From Chromatiaceae bacterium (GTDB taxonomy: Bacteria > Pseudomonadota > Gammaproteobacteria > Chromatiales > Chromatiaceae), in assembly GCA_016714645.1 (NCBI GenBank), contig JADKCI010000004.1, positions 411,001 through 475,000 on the forward strand: 64,000 bases of DNA, given 5' to 3'. Below the pieces are notes generated by a model, which saw only the letters and a list, made by a program, of their open reading frames with translations, was not told the DNA's origin and made no database searches. Position numbers and translations under genes: made by a program. Positions 25,263 through 34,563 of this stretch are shown here, in pieces. Numbering within the stretch: the stretch's first letter is position 1; every line of letters starts with the position of its first letter.

Positions 25263-25280
25263 TTCAACAAGGAAGTTGAT
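25263..25280. promoter_or_regulatory. Palindromic operator C, TTCAAC-N6-GTTGAT
   Basis: TTCAAC AAGGAA GTTGAT lies between the divergent small membrane protein gene and the ArsR-rhodanese gene, ending 31 bases before the regulator's ATG. A TATACT hexamer at 25241-25246 could be its -10 box. This is the expected place for autoregulation. Confidence 0.7.
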
Positions 25281-25311
25281 CGCTCCCGCGCCATCCCAGC
25301 GAGTCCCGCCC

Positions 25312-25977
25312 ATGCCCCTAGCCTCCAGCCCCAAGCAGGCCCTGTTCGCACATCTGGCGGTCGTAGCCCGCGCCCTGGGCCATGGGGCGCGCCTCGAATT
25401 GCTGGATTTTCTCGCCCAGGGGGAGCGGAGTGTCGAGGATCTGGCCAGGGTCGCCGGCCTCTCCCTCGCCAATACCTCCAAGCACCTGCAGCAGCTCAAG
25501 GCCGCCGGGCTGGTCCAGGCGCGACGGGACGGCAAGCATATCCGCTACATGCTGGGGGATGAGCGGGTCCTGGACGCCCTGGCGGTGCTGAGGGCGATCG
25601 CGGCGGCTCATATCAGCGCGGTGGAAGACCTGGTGACCAGCTACCTCAAGGGCCGCGATGCCCTGGAACCGGTGCCCGCCCAGGAGCTGCTGGACCGGGT
25701 GCGGGATGGCCTGGTGACCCTGCTCGACGTGCGCCCCCCCGAGGAGTATGACCAGGCCCACGTGGCCGGGGCCCTGAACGTCCCCCTGGAGCAGTTGCGG
25801 GAAAGGCTCGGGGAGTTGCCGAGGGACCGGGAGGTGGTGGCTTATTGCCGGGGCCCCTGGTGTGTCCTGTCCTTCGAGGCCGTGGCGAAGCTGCGTGAGG
25901 CAGGGTTTGCCGCCCGGCGCCTCCAGGACGGCCTGCCCGAGTGGCGCCGGGCTGGGCTGCCGGTGGTCGGTCATTGA
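25312..25977 (+). CDS. ArsR-family repressor fused to a rhodanese domain
   Basis: 221 residues from ATG; an upstream TTG overlaps the operator and is less likely. Residues 5-95 form an ArsR winged helix (recognition region SLANTSKHLQQLKAAGLV). Residues 120-221 form a rhodanese domain with LLDVRPPEEYDQAHVAGA and the active loop CRGPWC (Cys179 and Cys184). The ArsR part has no cysteine, so sensing probably involves persulfidation or a disulfide in the rhodanese loop rather than a metal site. It likely represses the operators A-C and releases them with reactive sulfur. It is divergent from the array it probably controls. Confidence 0.88.
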   Translation: MPLASSPKQALFAHLAVVARALGHGARLELLDFLAQGERSVEDLARVAGLSLANTSKHLQQLKAAGLVQARRDGKHIRYMLGDERVLDALAVLRAIAAAHISAVEDLVTSYLKGRDALEPVPAQELLDRVRDGLVTLLDVRPPEEYDQAHVAGALNVPLEQLRERLGELPRDREVVAYCRGPWCVLSFEAVAKLREAGFAARRLQDGLPEWRRAGLPVVGH

Positions 25978-26084
25978 CCGCCCCCTCTTTGGCCATCCCC
26001 CGGCCCCCGATGAGCCGCCAGATACCTTGATGCCCCTCCCGCCGGCCCAAGATGGCTAGGTGGGATGGTCAGGAGAGGTAACTC

Positions 26085-26407
26085 ATGTATAAACCCGGAT
26101 CACAAACCGCTGGCCTCGCGGTGCCGCGGGGGCGATTGAGCCGCTTCTGGCATCTGGGGCGCGCGAGTGCCGATCTGGTTTGAGTTTGGCCTGGCCCAGA
26201 CCGATCCGAATTTTGGCAATTTTCTCTACGATGCCAGCAGCGGTCGCATTGTGCTGCTCGATTTCGGCGCCGCTCAAGGCAGTCCCCTCCGCCCTGGCGG
26301 CCCAGTACCGGGCACTGGCGGCGGCGGCCGACGCCGATGACCCGGCCGGCCTGCGCGCGGGTGCCCTGGCGCTCGGTTACAGCGGCCCGGATGATCCCGT
26401 CCCATGA
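26085..26407 (+). pseudogene. ABC1/UbiB-like kinase (AarF domain) remnant
   Basis: The ATG with GGAGAGG upstream starts MYKPGSQTAG...AVPRGRLSRFWHLGRAS, typical of ABC1-family N-termini, and then stops. Directly after, another frame encodes LAQTDPNFGNFLYDASSG and IVLLDFGAAQ, the catalytic and DFG-like core, then shifts again into LAAQYRALAAAADADDPAG. Most of the kinase is deleted, with at least two frame changes. It is a clear relic. Confidence 0.75.
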
Positions 26408-26546
26408 GGGGGTATTCAGCCAGCCGCGCCGCTGACTCGGCAAAAAGTTCATCCATGCCCAAGGCGGCCAGCGGATTATCGAGGCTGATTTAGTCAAAGA
26501 TGTCGGCACGGTCCTGCTGGGCCGCTGCTGTCCATAGAACCCTCAT
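26390..26546 (-). pseudogene. ParE/RelE-type toxin with nonsense codon and lost C-terminus
   Basis: The start overlaps the antitoxin stop by ATGA. It reads MRVLWTAAAQQDRADIFD, then TAA (26490-26492) where the family has Tyr, then continues in frame as ISLDNPLAALGMDELFAES and LAEYPLMGR before running into the ABC1 relic. The conserved C-terminal half with catalytic Arg/His residues is gone. The toxin is inactive as read. Confidence 0.75.
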
Positions 26547-26836
26547 CCGCCCTTGTTCCCGTTGTTGTTCAGCACCTCGGCGTGGAGAGCGGCAAAGCGA
26601 GCCTCGACCTCTTCGTTGCTGGCATATTGCCCATTGACGATCTGCCCCCGCGCCAGATCCACCTTGCCACGCAGAAAATCCTCATACTCCCGCGCCTGCT
26701 TTTGGCGCTGTACGAAGTCGCGCATCAGCTCGCGTAAGAGCTGCGAGGCTGGCCGATGGCTGGCCTTGGCTTCGGCCATAAAGTCGGCGCGCAACTCGGG
26801 CTCCAGTTTCATGGTGAACACGGCTTCTTTAGGCAT
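26543..26836 (-). CDS. Ribbon-helix-helix antitoxin, ParD/RelB-like
   Basis: 97 residues from MPKEAVFTM. A short strand and two helices (KLEPELRADFMAEAKASHRPASQLLRELM, split across residues 9-37) make a ribbon-helix-helix DNA-binding fold; the rest is a charged helical tail for toxin contact. It overlaps the broken toxin gene by ATGA. The antitoxin persists after toxin loss, which is common. A small palindrome upstream may be its operator. Confidence 0.72.
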   Translation of the reverse strand: MPKEAVFTMKLEPELRADFMAEAKASHRPASQLLRELMRDFVQRQKQAREYEDFLRGKVDLARGQIVNGQYASNEEVEARFAALHAEVLNNNGNKGG

Positions 26837-26857
26837 GGCGAGCACTCCGGATATAAG

Positions 26858-26872
26858 ATACTAATGAAGTAT
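26858..26872. promoter_or_regulatory. Palindrome upstream of the RHH antitoxin
   Basis: ATACT-AATGA-AGTAT lies 22 bases before the antitoxin start in an AT-rich promoter-like stretch. RHH antitoxins usually repress their own operon from such sites. Confidence 0.45.
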
Positions 26873-26992
26873 ATTCTTCGTATTCACTTTTGGCGATGAT
26901 GGACGAAGCCAAGCGTGGGCCGAAGCAGGCGGAGGATGGCCAAGGGGCACCGGAGCGGCTCTATAGCCCATAGCGCGGATAGCGCGGAAAGC

Positions 26993-27413
26993 TCATGCCC
27001 CAGGCTCCTCGAACGGATTGAAATAGCGCACCCCACTACGCTCGATATCCCGGACATTGCGGTTGACCAGTACCAGGTCATGCTCCAGCGCGGTGGCCGC
27101 CAGGAGTCCATCCACGACCGGGAAGGGGTCCGGGACGTTCATCCGTCCCCAGCGTTCCGCGATGGCCGCCGAGATAGGCAGGATGCGCCCCGACATCTTC
27201 GCGTACAGATCGGCCAGGCGCGCCTCAAGCCGCTTGGCCTGTGGGGCATCGCGCCGCCGCAAGCTGTCGATACCTCGGCGCAACTCGCCGATGACCAGCA
27301 CCGAGAAATACAGCTCCCGCGCCTGAACGGACATACCAGCGGCGCACGCCAGGATTGGCCCGCTCGCCCTTTTGCAGTTCAGACCAGACGTTGGTATCGA
27401 TCAGGGACCCCAT
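26993..27413 (-). pseudogene. VapC-type PIN-domain toxin, frameshifted
   Basis: The first frame starts MGSLIDTNVWSELQKGERAN, with the PIN-domain Asp, and continues to RRWY. The second frame then carries LYFSVLVIGELRRGID, the central helices, VVDGLLAATALEHDLVLVNRN with further acidic residues, and the C-terminus YFNPFEEPG. A single frameshift near 27335 separates them. All four PIN acidic residues are present across the two frames, so either the toxin has been recently inactivated or this is a sequencing error. It overlaps vapB by 13 bases. Confidence 0.8.
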
Positions 27414-27625
27414 TCCGGCACTCCCCGCCCCAGATCCCAGGGGCGCGTCAGGTCATCCTCGGTCAGCCCCTCGGTCACGCCGGCAATGAGTCGTTTCAGG
27501 GTGTCGTCATCCTCCGCGACGGGTTCCCACAAGAGCACGACGCGCACCGAGACGCCATCCGGGATCTCGGCGGGTATCTGGATTCGATGTTGTTGGGTGA
27601 TGGTCTCGAATTTGATCGCCTGCAT
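27401..27625 (-). CDS. VapB-type antitoxin
   Basis: 74 residues. The N-terminal half (MQAIKFETITQQHRIQIPAE) has the short strand pattern of AbrB-like or Phd-like antitoxins, and the C-terminal half is acidic (EDDDTLKRLIAG, EDDLTRPWDLG), suited to blocking a PIN toxin. Overlap with the PIN gene supports the pairing. The exact antitoxin family is uncertain. Confidence 0.7.
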   Translation of the reverse strand: MQAIKFETITQQHRIQIPAEIPDGVSVRVVLLWEPVAEDDDTLKRLIAGVTEGLTEDDLTRPWDLGRGVPEWGP

Positions 27626-27803
27626 GTTGGTCCTATCGTAATGATGGGGTGATCGGCTGCGCGTCGTCTGGCCCGACTGGCGGCGGCCCGCTGTCGGCTG
27701 ACGGCACCTCTGCCCGGCCTACGCCGACAGTCCTTCGATTCGGGGTGGCCTGCCAGTCATTTTCGCCTTTCCTGTACTGTACTGCACCGACTGCCAGCCT
27801 GGG

Positions 27804-27974
27804 CGGTTGACAAAGAACGTCTCATGCCCCTCCTTAACCCGCTCCCCCCGCACCGCGACGCCCACCGTCCGCGCCAACTGGCCGGCCGGTAAGGTCAGCA
27901 CGCCGCTGGTGGCGGTGTAATCACTGCCGGCCTGGGCCGTGCCATTGGCGGTGGCGTACTTTACCGTCACGGCG
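27804..27974 (-). repeat. Calx-beta fragment, copy 1
   Basis: This minus-strand segment encodes VTVKYATANGTAQAGSDY and the following Calx-beta strands up to GHETFFVN. It is nearly identical in DNA to copies at 34564-34803 and 35540-35812. Both ends run abruptly into unrelated sequence, and the C-terminal end found in the other copies (IGNDD, stop) is missing here. Confidence 0.8.
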
Positions 27975-28066
27975 GCGGTGGTCCCCATGAGGCCCCGGTG
28001 GATTGGCTGGGCAGGAACCAGCAATATGAGCGGGAGAGTGCCTGAGGGGCGGTTGCTGCGCTACCT

Positions 28067-28731
28067 TCAGTCAGCAGCCACCGGCTCTATTAAAGCCGCC
28101 CCGTCCTCCCGCACGGCATTGACCCGCTGACTCACCGGCCAGGACTGGAGCGCCGCCTCCGATGCCGGCGCCAGCAGGGCCTGGGCCGCCGCCGCCGTGC
28201 CCCCCAGCCAGGTCCCCCAAGACCACGGGGGCAGGATCAGCGGCATCCGGTCATGCACCGGCGCCACCTGGCCCTGGGCGGCGGTGGTCAGGATACAGGT
28301 CGTCCGTAACCAGCCGCCCGCCGGGATCGGCCAGGCCGCCCAGAGACCCGCCAACGCCAGCACCTGGCCCTGCGGGTCGCTGAAGTAAAAGGCTGCTTGG
28401 TCCGCCCCTGGGCTTGCCACTCGTAAAAGCCATCGGCGGGGATCAGGCAGCGGCGCTGCTGGAAGGCGGCGCGATAGGCGGGCTTGGCCGTCACCGTCTC
28501 CGCCCGGGCGTTGATGAGCGGTGCACCGCGGTGCGGGTCCGGGCTCCAGGGGGGGATCAGCCCCCAGCGCAGCCGGTGGAGCACCCGGGCCCCCATGGGC
28601 GACCGCCGCACCACGGCGATATCGGTGGTCGGGGCGATATTGAAGCGCGGGGCAAAGTCAGCAGACTCGGCCAGGTCAAAAACCCGGGTCAGTTCCTCGG
28701 GGCTACGGGCAAGGGCGAAGCGGCCACACAT
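28067..28731 (-). pseudogene. SRAP/HMCES (YedK) abasic-site protein, frameshifted
   Basis: The start MCGRFALARSPEEL has the essential Cys2 that cross-links to abasic sites in single-stranded DNA. RFNIAPTT, NARAETV and ADGFYEW follow. Near 28390-28394 the frame must change (loss of one base in a CC run before TTTTAC) to continue as FYFSDPQGQVLALAGLW and PVHDRMPLIL with the catalytic His. All key residues survive across two frames. It lies 28 bases downstream of umuC, so a damage-tolerance unit is likely. Confidence 0.82.
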
Positions 28732-28759
28732 AGCGCCTAGTTTAGCCCCAGTGACGGCC

Positions 28760-30046
28760 TCACCCCACCCCCGGCAACTCTGCCCAACAAGTCGTATAAC
28801 GCGGCGTCATCCGCTGCCGTTTCATCTGCCACGGCTGGACCAGCCCCTCGGCCAGGTAACGCACCGTGCCTCGCCCCCAACGGGTGTTGATCCCATCCAG
28901 GGTCGTCATGAGCCGCTCCCGGCGTTCCGGGGGGACCGCGCTGGCGGCGGCGAAGAGATCCCCCGTGACGGCGCCCACCGGTGCCAGATCCAGCAGGACC
29001 ACCCCGGCGCGCTTATATGCGTAGCCCTCACGAAAAATCTGTCCCAGGGCGACCCGCGCGGCCTTGAGCAGCCGGCTGGTATCAGCGGTCGGCCAGGACA
29101 GAGGTACCGTCGCCCCGGGGTGATACTGCGGCGCCCCGGGCTTGAAGGGGTTGGTCCCCGCGAAGACTTGGATCATCCCTGCGGTTAAACCCTCCTGCCG
29201 GAGCTTAACCGCCGCCCGGGCGGTATGGCTGGCCACCGCCTCGCCGAGCAGGGCGAGGGTCGTCACCGCTAGCCCAAAGCTGCGCGAGGCGATGATTTGC
29301 TGCCGGGGTGGCGGTACCTCCTCCAGCGGTAAGCACGATATCCCGTTCATCTCCATCACCGTCTTGGCCAGGACGACGTTGAACTGGCGCTGGAGCTGGG
29401 CGACATCCGCCCGCTGGAGGTCGGCCACCGTCCTGATGTGCTGCTGCTTGAGCTGGGCGCCCCAGCGGCTGCCGATGCCCCAGACGTCGTCCACCGCCAA
29501 TTCGGCGAAATACCCCGCCTGTTGCGCCGGGGCGAGGTCCAGAAGGTTGCACACCCCCGCCGCCTGAAAGTCCGGATGCTTCTTCGCCAGGCGGTTGGCG
29601 AGCTTGGCCAGGGTCTTGGTGGACCCCAAGCCTACCCCCACCGGTAGGCCGGTCCATTGCAGGACCCGCGCCCGCAGCGCCCGCCCCACGGCGGTCAGGC
29701 CCCTGGCCTCCCCCGGCGTGAAGCGCAGAAAGCTCTCGTCGATGGAGTAAATCTCCTGCTCCGGGCTGAACTGGCCGGTGACCGCCATCAGCCGCCGGCT
29801 CACGTCGGCATAAAGGGTGTAGTTGGACGAGAGGGCGATGCCGCCGTTTTGCTCCAACAGCTCGCGCACCTCGAACAACGGCTGACCCATCCTGATACCC
29901 AGGGCTTTGGCCTCCTCGCTGCGCGCCACGCAGCAGCCGTCGTTATTGGAGAGGACCACGACCGGGCGGTCGCGCAGGTGGTAATCAAAGACCCGCTCGC
30001 AACTGACGTAGAAGTTGTTGGCGTCGATGAGGGCGTAGGGGCTCAT
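28760..30046 (-). CDS. umuC: Y-family DNA polymerase V catalytic subunit
   Basis: 428 residues, full length. Catalytic acidic residues are Asp8 (ALIDANNFYVSCE) and Asp103-Glu104 (IYSIDESFL). The steric-gate region SNNDGCCVARS and helix-hairpin-helix DVWGIGSRWG are present, and the C-terminus has the DUF4113 tail typical of UmuC. It performs error-prone bypass of DNA lesions and needs cleaved UmuD for activity. The partner gene immediately upstream is reduced to a 29-codon remnant whose stop overlaps this start. No LexA box was found by eye. Confidence 0.92.
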   Translation of the reverse strand: MSPYALIDANNFYVSCERVFDYHLRDRPVVVLSNNDGCCVARSEEAKALGIRMGQPLFEVRELLEQNGGIALSSNYTLYADVSRRLMAVTGQFSPEQEIYSIDESFLRFTPGEARGLTAVGRALRARVLQWTGLPVGVGLGSTKTLAKLANRLAKKHPDFQAAGVCNLLDLAPAQQAGYFAELAVDDVWGIGSRWGAQLKQQHIRTVADLQRADVAQLQRQFNVVLAKTVMEMNGISCLPLEEVPPPRQQIIASRSFGLAVTTLALLGEAVASHTARAAVKLRQEGLTAGMIQVFAGTNPFKPGAPQYHPGATVPLSWPTADTSRLLKAARVALGQIFREGYAYKRAGVVLLDLAPVGAVTGDLFAAASAVPPERRERLMTTLDGINTRWGRGTVRYLAEGLVQPWQMKRQRMTPRYTTCWAELPGVG

Positions 30047-30132
30047 GGCAAGCGCCGCGCCGGGGGCGCCTCGCCCCAGCGGCCCGATCCGACCTTGCGC
30101 CCGGAGCCCGGGCGGGCACCCCCTATTGGCAT
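30043..30132 (-). pseudogene. umuD: umuD remnant (N-terminal 29 codons)
   Basis: The frame reads MPIGGARPGSGRKVGSGRWG and then ends RRLP with TGA overlapping the umuC ATG. The GGARPGSGRK start is typical of UmuD-like proteins whose peptidase domain should follow. The entire S24 catalytic domain with Ser and Lys, roughly 110 residues, is missing. The short frame may survive as a translated leader for umuC. Confidence 0.7.
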
Positions 30133-30309
30133 TTGGGCTCTCCGATTAGTGTTACAGGAATCGGAGTATAGGACATAGATGGGGCAGGCGCTATTTGCCG
30201 GACACCCCCTTTTACGGGTGGCAAGCCCCCGCATCCCTCAAAGGCAACCAGAACCGTGGGAAGCGATAATTGAACTTGCTGACCGACCCACCGCACAAAG
30301 TGTGCGGAC

Positions 30310-31482
30310 TTAGCGCACAGCGGATTCAACCTGGCCCACGAAATACTCGGCCGTCGTCTCAAGGAAACTCGGGCTTAGCGCACCCGCGAGGCCGAGCTCA
30401 CGGATACCATCGACCTTTACCATTAAATTCGAGAATGCCAGGAACCCGCAGATTTTATTGAGCGGCTTGGGCCGCAGCATAAAGGTCGGGCGCTTAATCT
30501 CGCGTTCCACCTTGTCGCGTCGCGAGTCCGGGGCGACGATAAACAGCTTAATGTCCAGGTTCGGCTGGAGCGCCATCAAATCGCTCATGCGCAACAGGCC
30601 AGAATAGACGGTCGTGGTACATTCAATCTCGAAGGCCGCGAGGATAGAGTTACCTTTCAGCCACAAGACATCGATCAACTCGATCGTCTCCTGGGTCGCT
30701 TCATTAAACTGCGTCGGCAGTTCATCGACCATCCCCGCCAGGTCACTGAGCGGGACCCCGTTCCACAGTCGGCTACGGTCGTTCTTCGCCGCCCACACAT
30801 TCAGGCCCATCTCGGCACCCAGCATCAGCAGGTTAGCCTGGATCGTCAAATGCTCCGTGGGGTGTTGGTCGGCGGTCTTCCCGGTAGGCGTCTCGGCGCC
30901 CTTGCCGTTGTCATCCTCCTCGTTATCCGGGACGGTAACCACGGTCTGCACAATCTTCTTGCCGACCTGCTGCTCGGCCAGGTAGAAAGGCTTACGTTGT
31001 AGCTTGGCCTGGCTCACGGGACGCCTTACCGGGTTCCCTAGTGCCTCCTCCAGGAGTCCAAGTATTACGGCGGCATCCTCCTGGGATTGGAAACGGCTCG
31101 GGCTGCCGCGCAAAAAAGCCTTGAATTTGCCGGCATCCTGATCATCGGCGTAGAACGAAACCAAGCCTTTGAGGTGGGCCATCGGCACCCCGGTTTCTGG
31201 CTCCAGGAGGATCAGCGGCCTGACGTCGAACTGCACTGGAAAAGACATCTCCGACCAAATGGCGTGCTTTTCCCGGCTGGGACCGAGCACCTCCACCGAC
31301 CCGACCCAGCGCATCACCCCTGTCAGGTAACAGAGAAAGACATCCCCCGGCTTGATTTTGGCCGCCAGCTTTTGGCGTGCCGCCCGAAATCCACTGATAT
31401 TCGCCCCGGCCGCCCGGAACTCCTGCCACGTCGTCCCCGTGAACAGGTTCAGCCAGTAGGTCTTGTTTGAGCTTGCCATCAT
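30310..31482 (-). CDS. EVE-domain protein with C-terminal PD-(D/E)xK nuclease-like domain
   Basis: 390 residues. The N-terminus (about 5-145) is an EVE domain (YWLNLFTGTTWQEF, KPGDVFLCYLTGVMRWVG), a PUA-like fold that reads modified bases. A charged linker (185-210) leads to a C-terminal domain with Asp271 in ELIDVLWLKG and Glu285/Glu287 in LAAFEIECTTTVYSG, a spacing fitting a PD-(D/E)xK-type nuclease. It may cut DNA carrying modified bases or guard against phage. It is divergent from an MmeI-like R-M gene with an 82-base shared promoter region. Confidence 0.72.
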   Translation of the reverse strand: MMASSNKTYWLNLFTGTTWQEFRAAGANISGFRAARQKLAAKIKPGDVFLCYLTGVMRWVGSVEVLGPSREKHAIWSEMSFPVQFDVRPLILLEPETGVPMAHLKGLVSFYADDQDAGKFKAFLRGSPSRFQSQEDAAVILGLLEEALGNPVRRPVSQAKLQRKPFYLAEQQVGKKIVQTVVTVPDNEEDDNGKGAETPTGKTADQHPTEHLTIQANLLMLGAEMGLNVWAAKNDRSRLWNGVPLSDLAGMVDELPTQFNEATQETIELIDVLWLKGNSILAAFEIECTTTVYSGLLRMSDLMALQPNLDIKLFIVAPDSRRDKVEREIKRPTFMLRPKPLNKICGFLAFSNLMVKVDGIRELGLAGALSPSFLETTAEYFVGQVESAVR

Positions 31483-31564
31483 GCGGTGTTCTCGCGCCGG
31501 GATTTTTCGCGTGCAGTATATTGACAGCCTCGCCGCCGTTTAACCACTTACCTAACCGGACCCC

Positions 31565-34479
31565 ATGACCCCCGACCACTTCATCACCAAATGGCGGGAC
31601 GCCACCCTCAAGGAACGCTCCGCCGCCCAGGAGCATTTCCTGGACCTATGCCCCCTCCTCGACGAACCCACCCCCGCCGAGGCCGACCCAACCGGCGCTT
31701 GGTTCTGCTTCGAGAAGGGCGCGGCCAAGGCCGGCGGCGGCGACGGCTGGGCGGATGTCTGGCGCCGCAACTGCTTCGGCTGGGAGTACAAGGGAAAGCA
31801 CAAAGACCTCAAGCTCGCCTTCAAGCAGCTCCAGCTTTCACCCCGGCGCTGGAATACCCGCCGCTCCTGATCGTCTGCGATCTGGAACGCATCGTCATCC
31901 ATACCGCCTTCACCGGGACCGTGCCCGAGGTGCATGTCCTGGCCCTGGAGGATCTGCGCGACGCCAGCCAGCGCCGGCTGCTCAAGTGGGCCTTCACGGA
32001 GCCCGAGCGCCTGCGGTCGGGCCAGACCACTGCGGCCCTCACCGAGGCGGCGGCCGTCCGCTTCGGCGGCCTCGCCCAGGCGCTGCGCGCCCGCGGGCAC
32101 GACCCCTGGGCGGTTGGTCACTTCTGCATCCGGGTCCTGTTCTGCCTGTTTGCCGAGGATATTGAGTTACTGCCCCGGCAGATGTTTACCCGGTTGCTGG
32201 ATGCTGGGCTTAAGGACCCGGCGAGCCTGTCCGGAATGCTGGGGGACCTGTTCGGGGCCATGGCCAGCGGCGGCCGGATCGGCTTCGAGCCGGTGGAGTG
32301 GTTCAACGGCGGACTCTTCGATTCGCGCGATGCCCTACCTCTGGAATTGGCCGACATCAAGATGCTACGCGCCCTGGCCGGGCTCGACTGGTCGGCCATC
32401 GAGCCGAGCATCTTCGGCACCCTCTTCGAGCGCGGTCTCGACCCGGACAAGCGCAGCCAATTGGGCGCCCACTTCACCGACCGCAGCTCGATCATGCGGC
32501 TGGTCGATCCGGTGGTGCTCGACCCCTTGCGGGACGCCTGGACCGCTCAGAAGGCCATGATCGCGGCCCTGATGGCGAAGGCGGCCGGGGCCAAGTCACC
32601 CGCCGCCCGCACCAAGCACCAGAACGCGGCCCATGGGCTCCTGCAAGGCTTCCTCGCGCGGCTCGCCCGCTTCCGGGTCCTCGACCCGGCCTGCGGCTCC
32701 GGCAACTTCCTGCTGCTGGCCTTGCTGGGGCTTAAGGACCTGGAACACCGGGTCATCCTGGAGGCCGAGGCCCTGGGGCTGTCGCGAGCCTTACCGATGG
32801 TTGGCCCGGAATGCGTGCTGGGGATTGAACTCAATCCCTACGCCGCCGAATTGGCCCGCGTGACGGTCTGGATCGGGGAGATTCAGTGGATGCTGTCTCA
32901 CGGGTTCTCGTTGTCGAAGCACCCGATCCTCAAGCCCTTGCATACCATCGAGCAGCGGGACGCCATCCTGAACCCCGACGGGACGGAACCGGAGTGGCCG
33001 GCAGCGGATGCGATCGTCGGGAATCCGCCGTTCCTGGGGAACAAGAAGATGGTTGGTGCGCTTGGCGCCGAGTACGCAAAACGTCTCCGCCGTCTTTACA
33101 ACGGCAGGGTTTCGGGCGATGCCGATCTCGTTGTCTATTGGTTCGAAAAGGCCCGAGCGCAGCGAGAGGCAGGCCGAGTGGTGCTAGTTGGTCTGGTCGC
33201 TACGCAATCGGTGCGCACGGGAAGCAGCAACAAGGTTCTGGCTCGTATCGTCGCAACAGGCGCAATCTTCGACGTCTGGTCCGACGAACCCTGGGTGAAC
33301 GATGGCGCTGACGTTCGCGTCTCGCTGGTCGCGTTCGGTGGGAATGAACATGGGCGACCTATCCGATGCGAAGGAATGCTTGCCGATCGAATTTACTCAA
33401 GCCTGTCTTCGTCGCGTCCAGGGCAGGAGGGGTTAGACTTGGGGACCGCGCGACCGCTAAGGGAGAATGCCCGCGCTTGTTTCCAGGGGTCAAAGAAAAT
33501 CGGTTCGTTCGATGTTGCCGATACTGTTGCAAGGGATTGGTTGAAGGAACCGAACGCCAGTGGCTTGCCAAACTCGGACGTACTTTTCCCCTACCGCAAC
33601 GGGATCGACATAACCCGCCGGTCCCGCGATATCTGGATTGTGGACTTCGGCTTACGCTGCTCACTGGATGAGGCGTGCCTTTATGAACTGCCGTTTGAGT
33701 ATGTGCTGAGAACTGTCAAGCCTGAGCGCGACGCAAACCGTCGAGAAACGCGGAAGAACAACTGGTGGCGTCATGGAGATGGGCAACCGGCTATGCGCGC
33801 GGCAGTCGCCAGATTGGTCAGGTACATCGTTACGCCGGAGGTCGCACGACATCGCGTCTTCGCCTGGTCGCCCCGTCCGGTACTTGCCGACTCCAAGCTC
33901 ATGGTCATCGCCCGTGAGGACGATTGCACGTTTGGCATCGTGCATTCGCGGTTCCACGAAGCCTGGTCACTTCGTATGGGCGGTCGACACGGCGTCGGAA
34001 ACGACCCAAGATATTCCCCATCCACAACTTTCATTACCTTCCCCTTCCCCCGGGGCCTGACCCCCGCCGACACCGCCGGCCCCACCGGCCCCACCGAGCC
34101 TCTCGACTCCGGCATCATCCTCCCACCCGTCGCCCCCGAGCGCCGCCCGGTCGCCCTGGCCATCGCCGAGGCCGCCCATCGCCTCTACACCCTGCGCGCA
34201 AACTGGCTCAATCCCCCGGAGTGGGTGGATCGCGTCCCCGAGATCGTTCCCGGCTACCCGGACCGGCTCATCCCCAAGCCCGCGCACGCGGCCGAGTTGA
34301 AGGAACGCACCCTCACCAACCTCTACAACGCCCGGCCAGCCTGGCTCGACCACGCCCACCAGGCCCTTGATGCGGCGGTCGCCGCCGCCTACGGCTGGGC
34401 GGACTACGGGCCGGAGATGGCCGAGGAGGAGATTTTGCGGCGCTTGCTGGCTATGAACCTAGCACGGGCCGCGGGCTGA
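31565..34479 (+). pseudogene. MmeI-like (type IIL) restriction-modification fusion, frameshifted
   Basis: About 970 codons across two frames. The first frame (MTPDHFITKWRD) has the nuclease residues Asp64, Glu74 and Lys76 (WEYKGKHKD), with the same spacing as Asp70-Glu80-Lys82 of MmeI. Near 31835 one base appears lost; the second frame resumes with FTPALEYPPLLIVCDLE. It then has the helical spacer, methyltransferase motif I (LDPACGSGNFLLLALLG), motif IV NPPF (GNPPFLGNKK), and a target-recognition domain at the C-terminus. One polypeptide would cut and methylate adenine. As read, the nuclease is separated from the methylase. Confidence 0.82.
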
Positions 34480-34563
34480 GGGGTTGAGCCTGCGCAAGGG
34501 TCGGGTGATGGCCGCGCCGCTGTGCCGCACCGCTAGACCCGTAACGCTGCCGTATGCGCCCCC

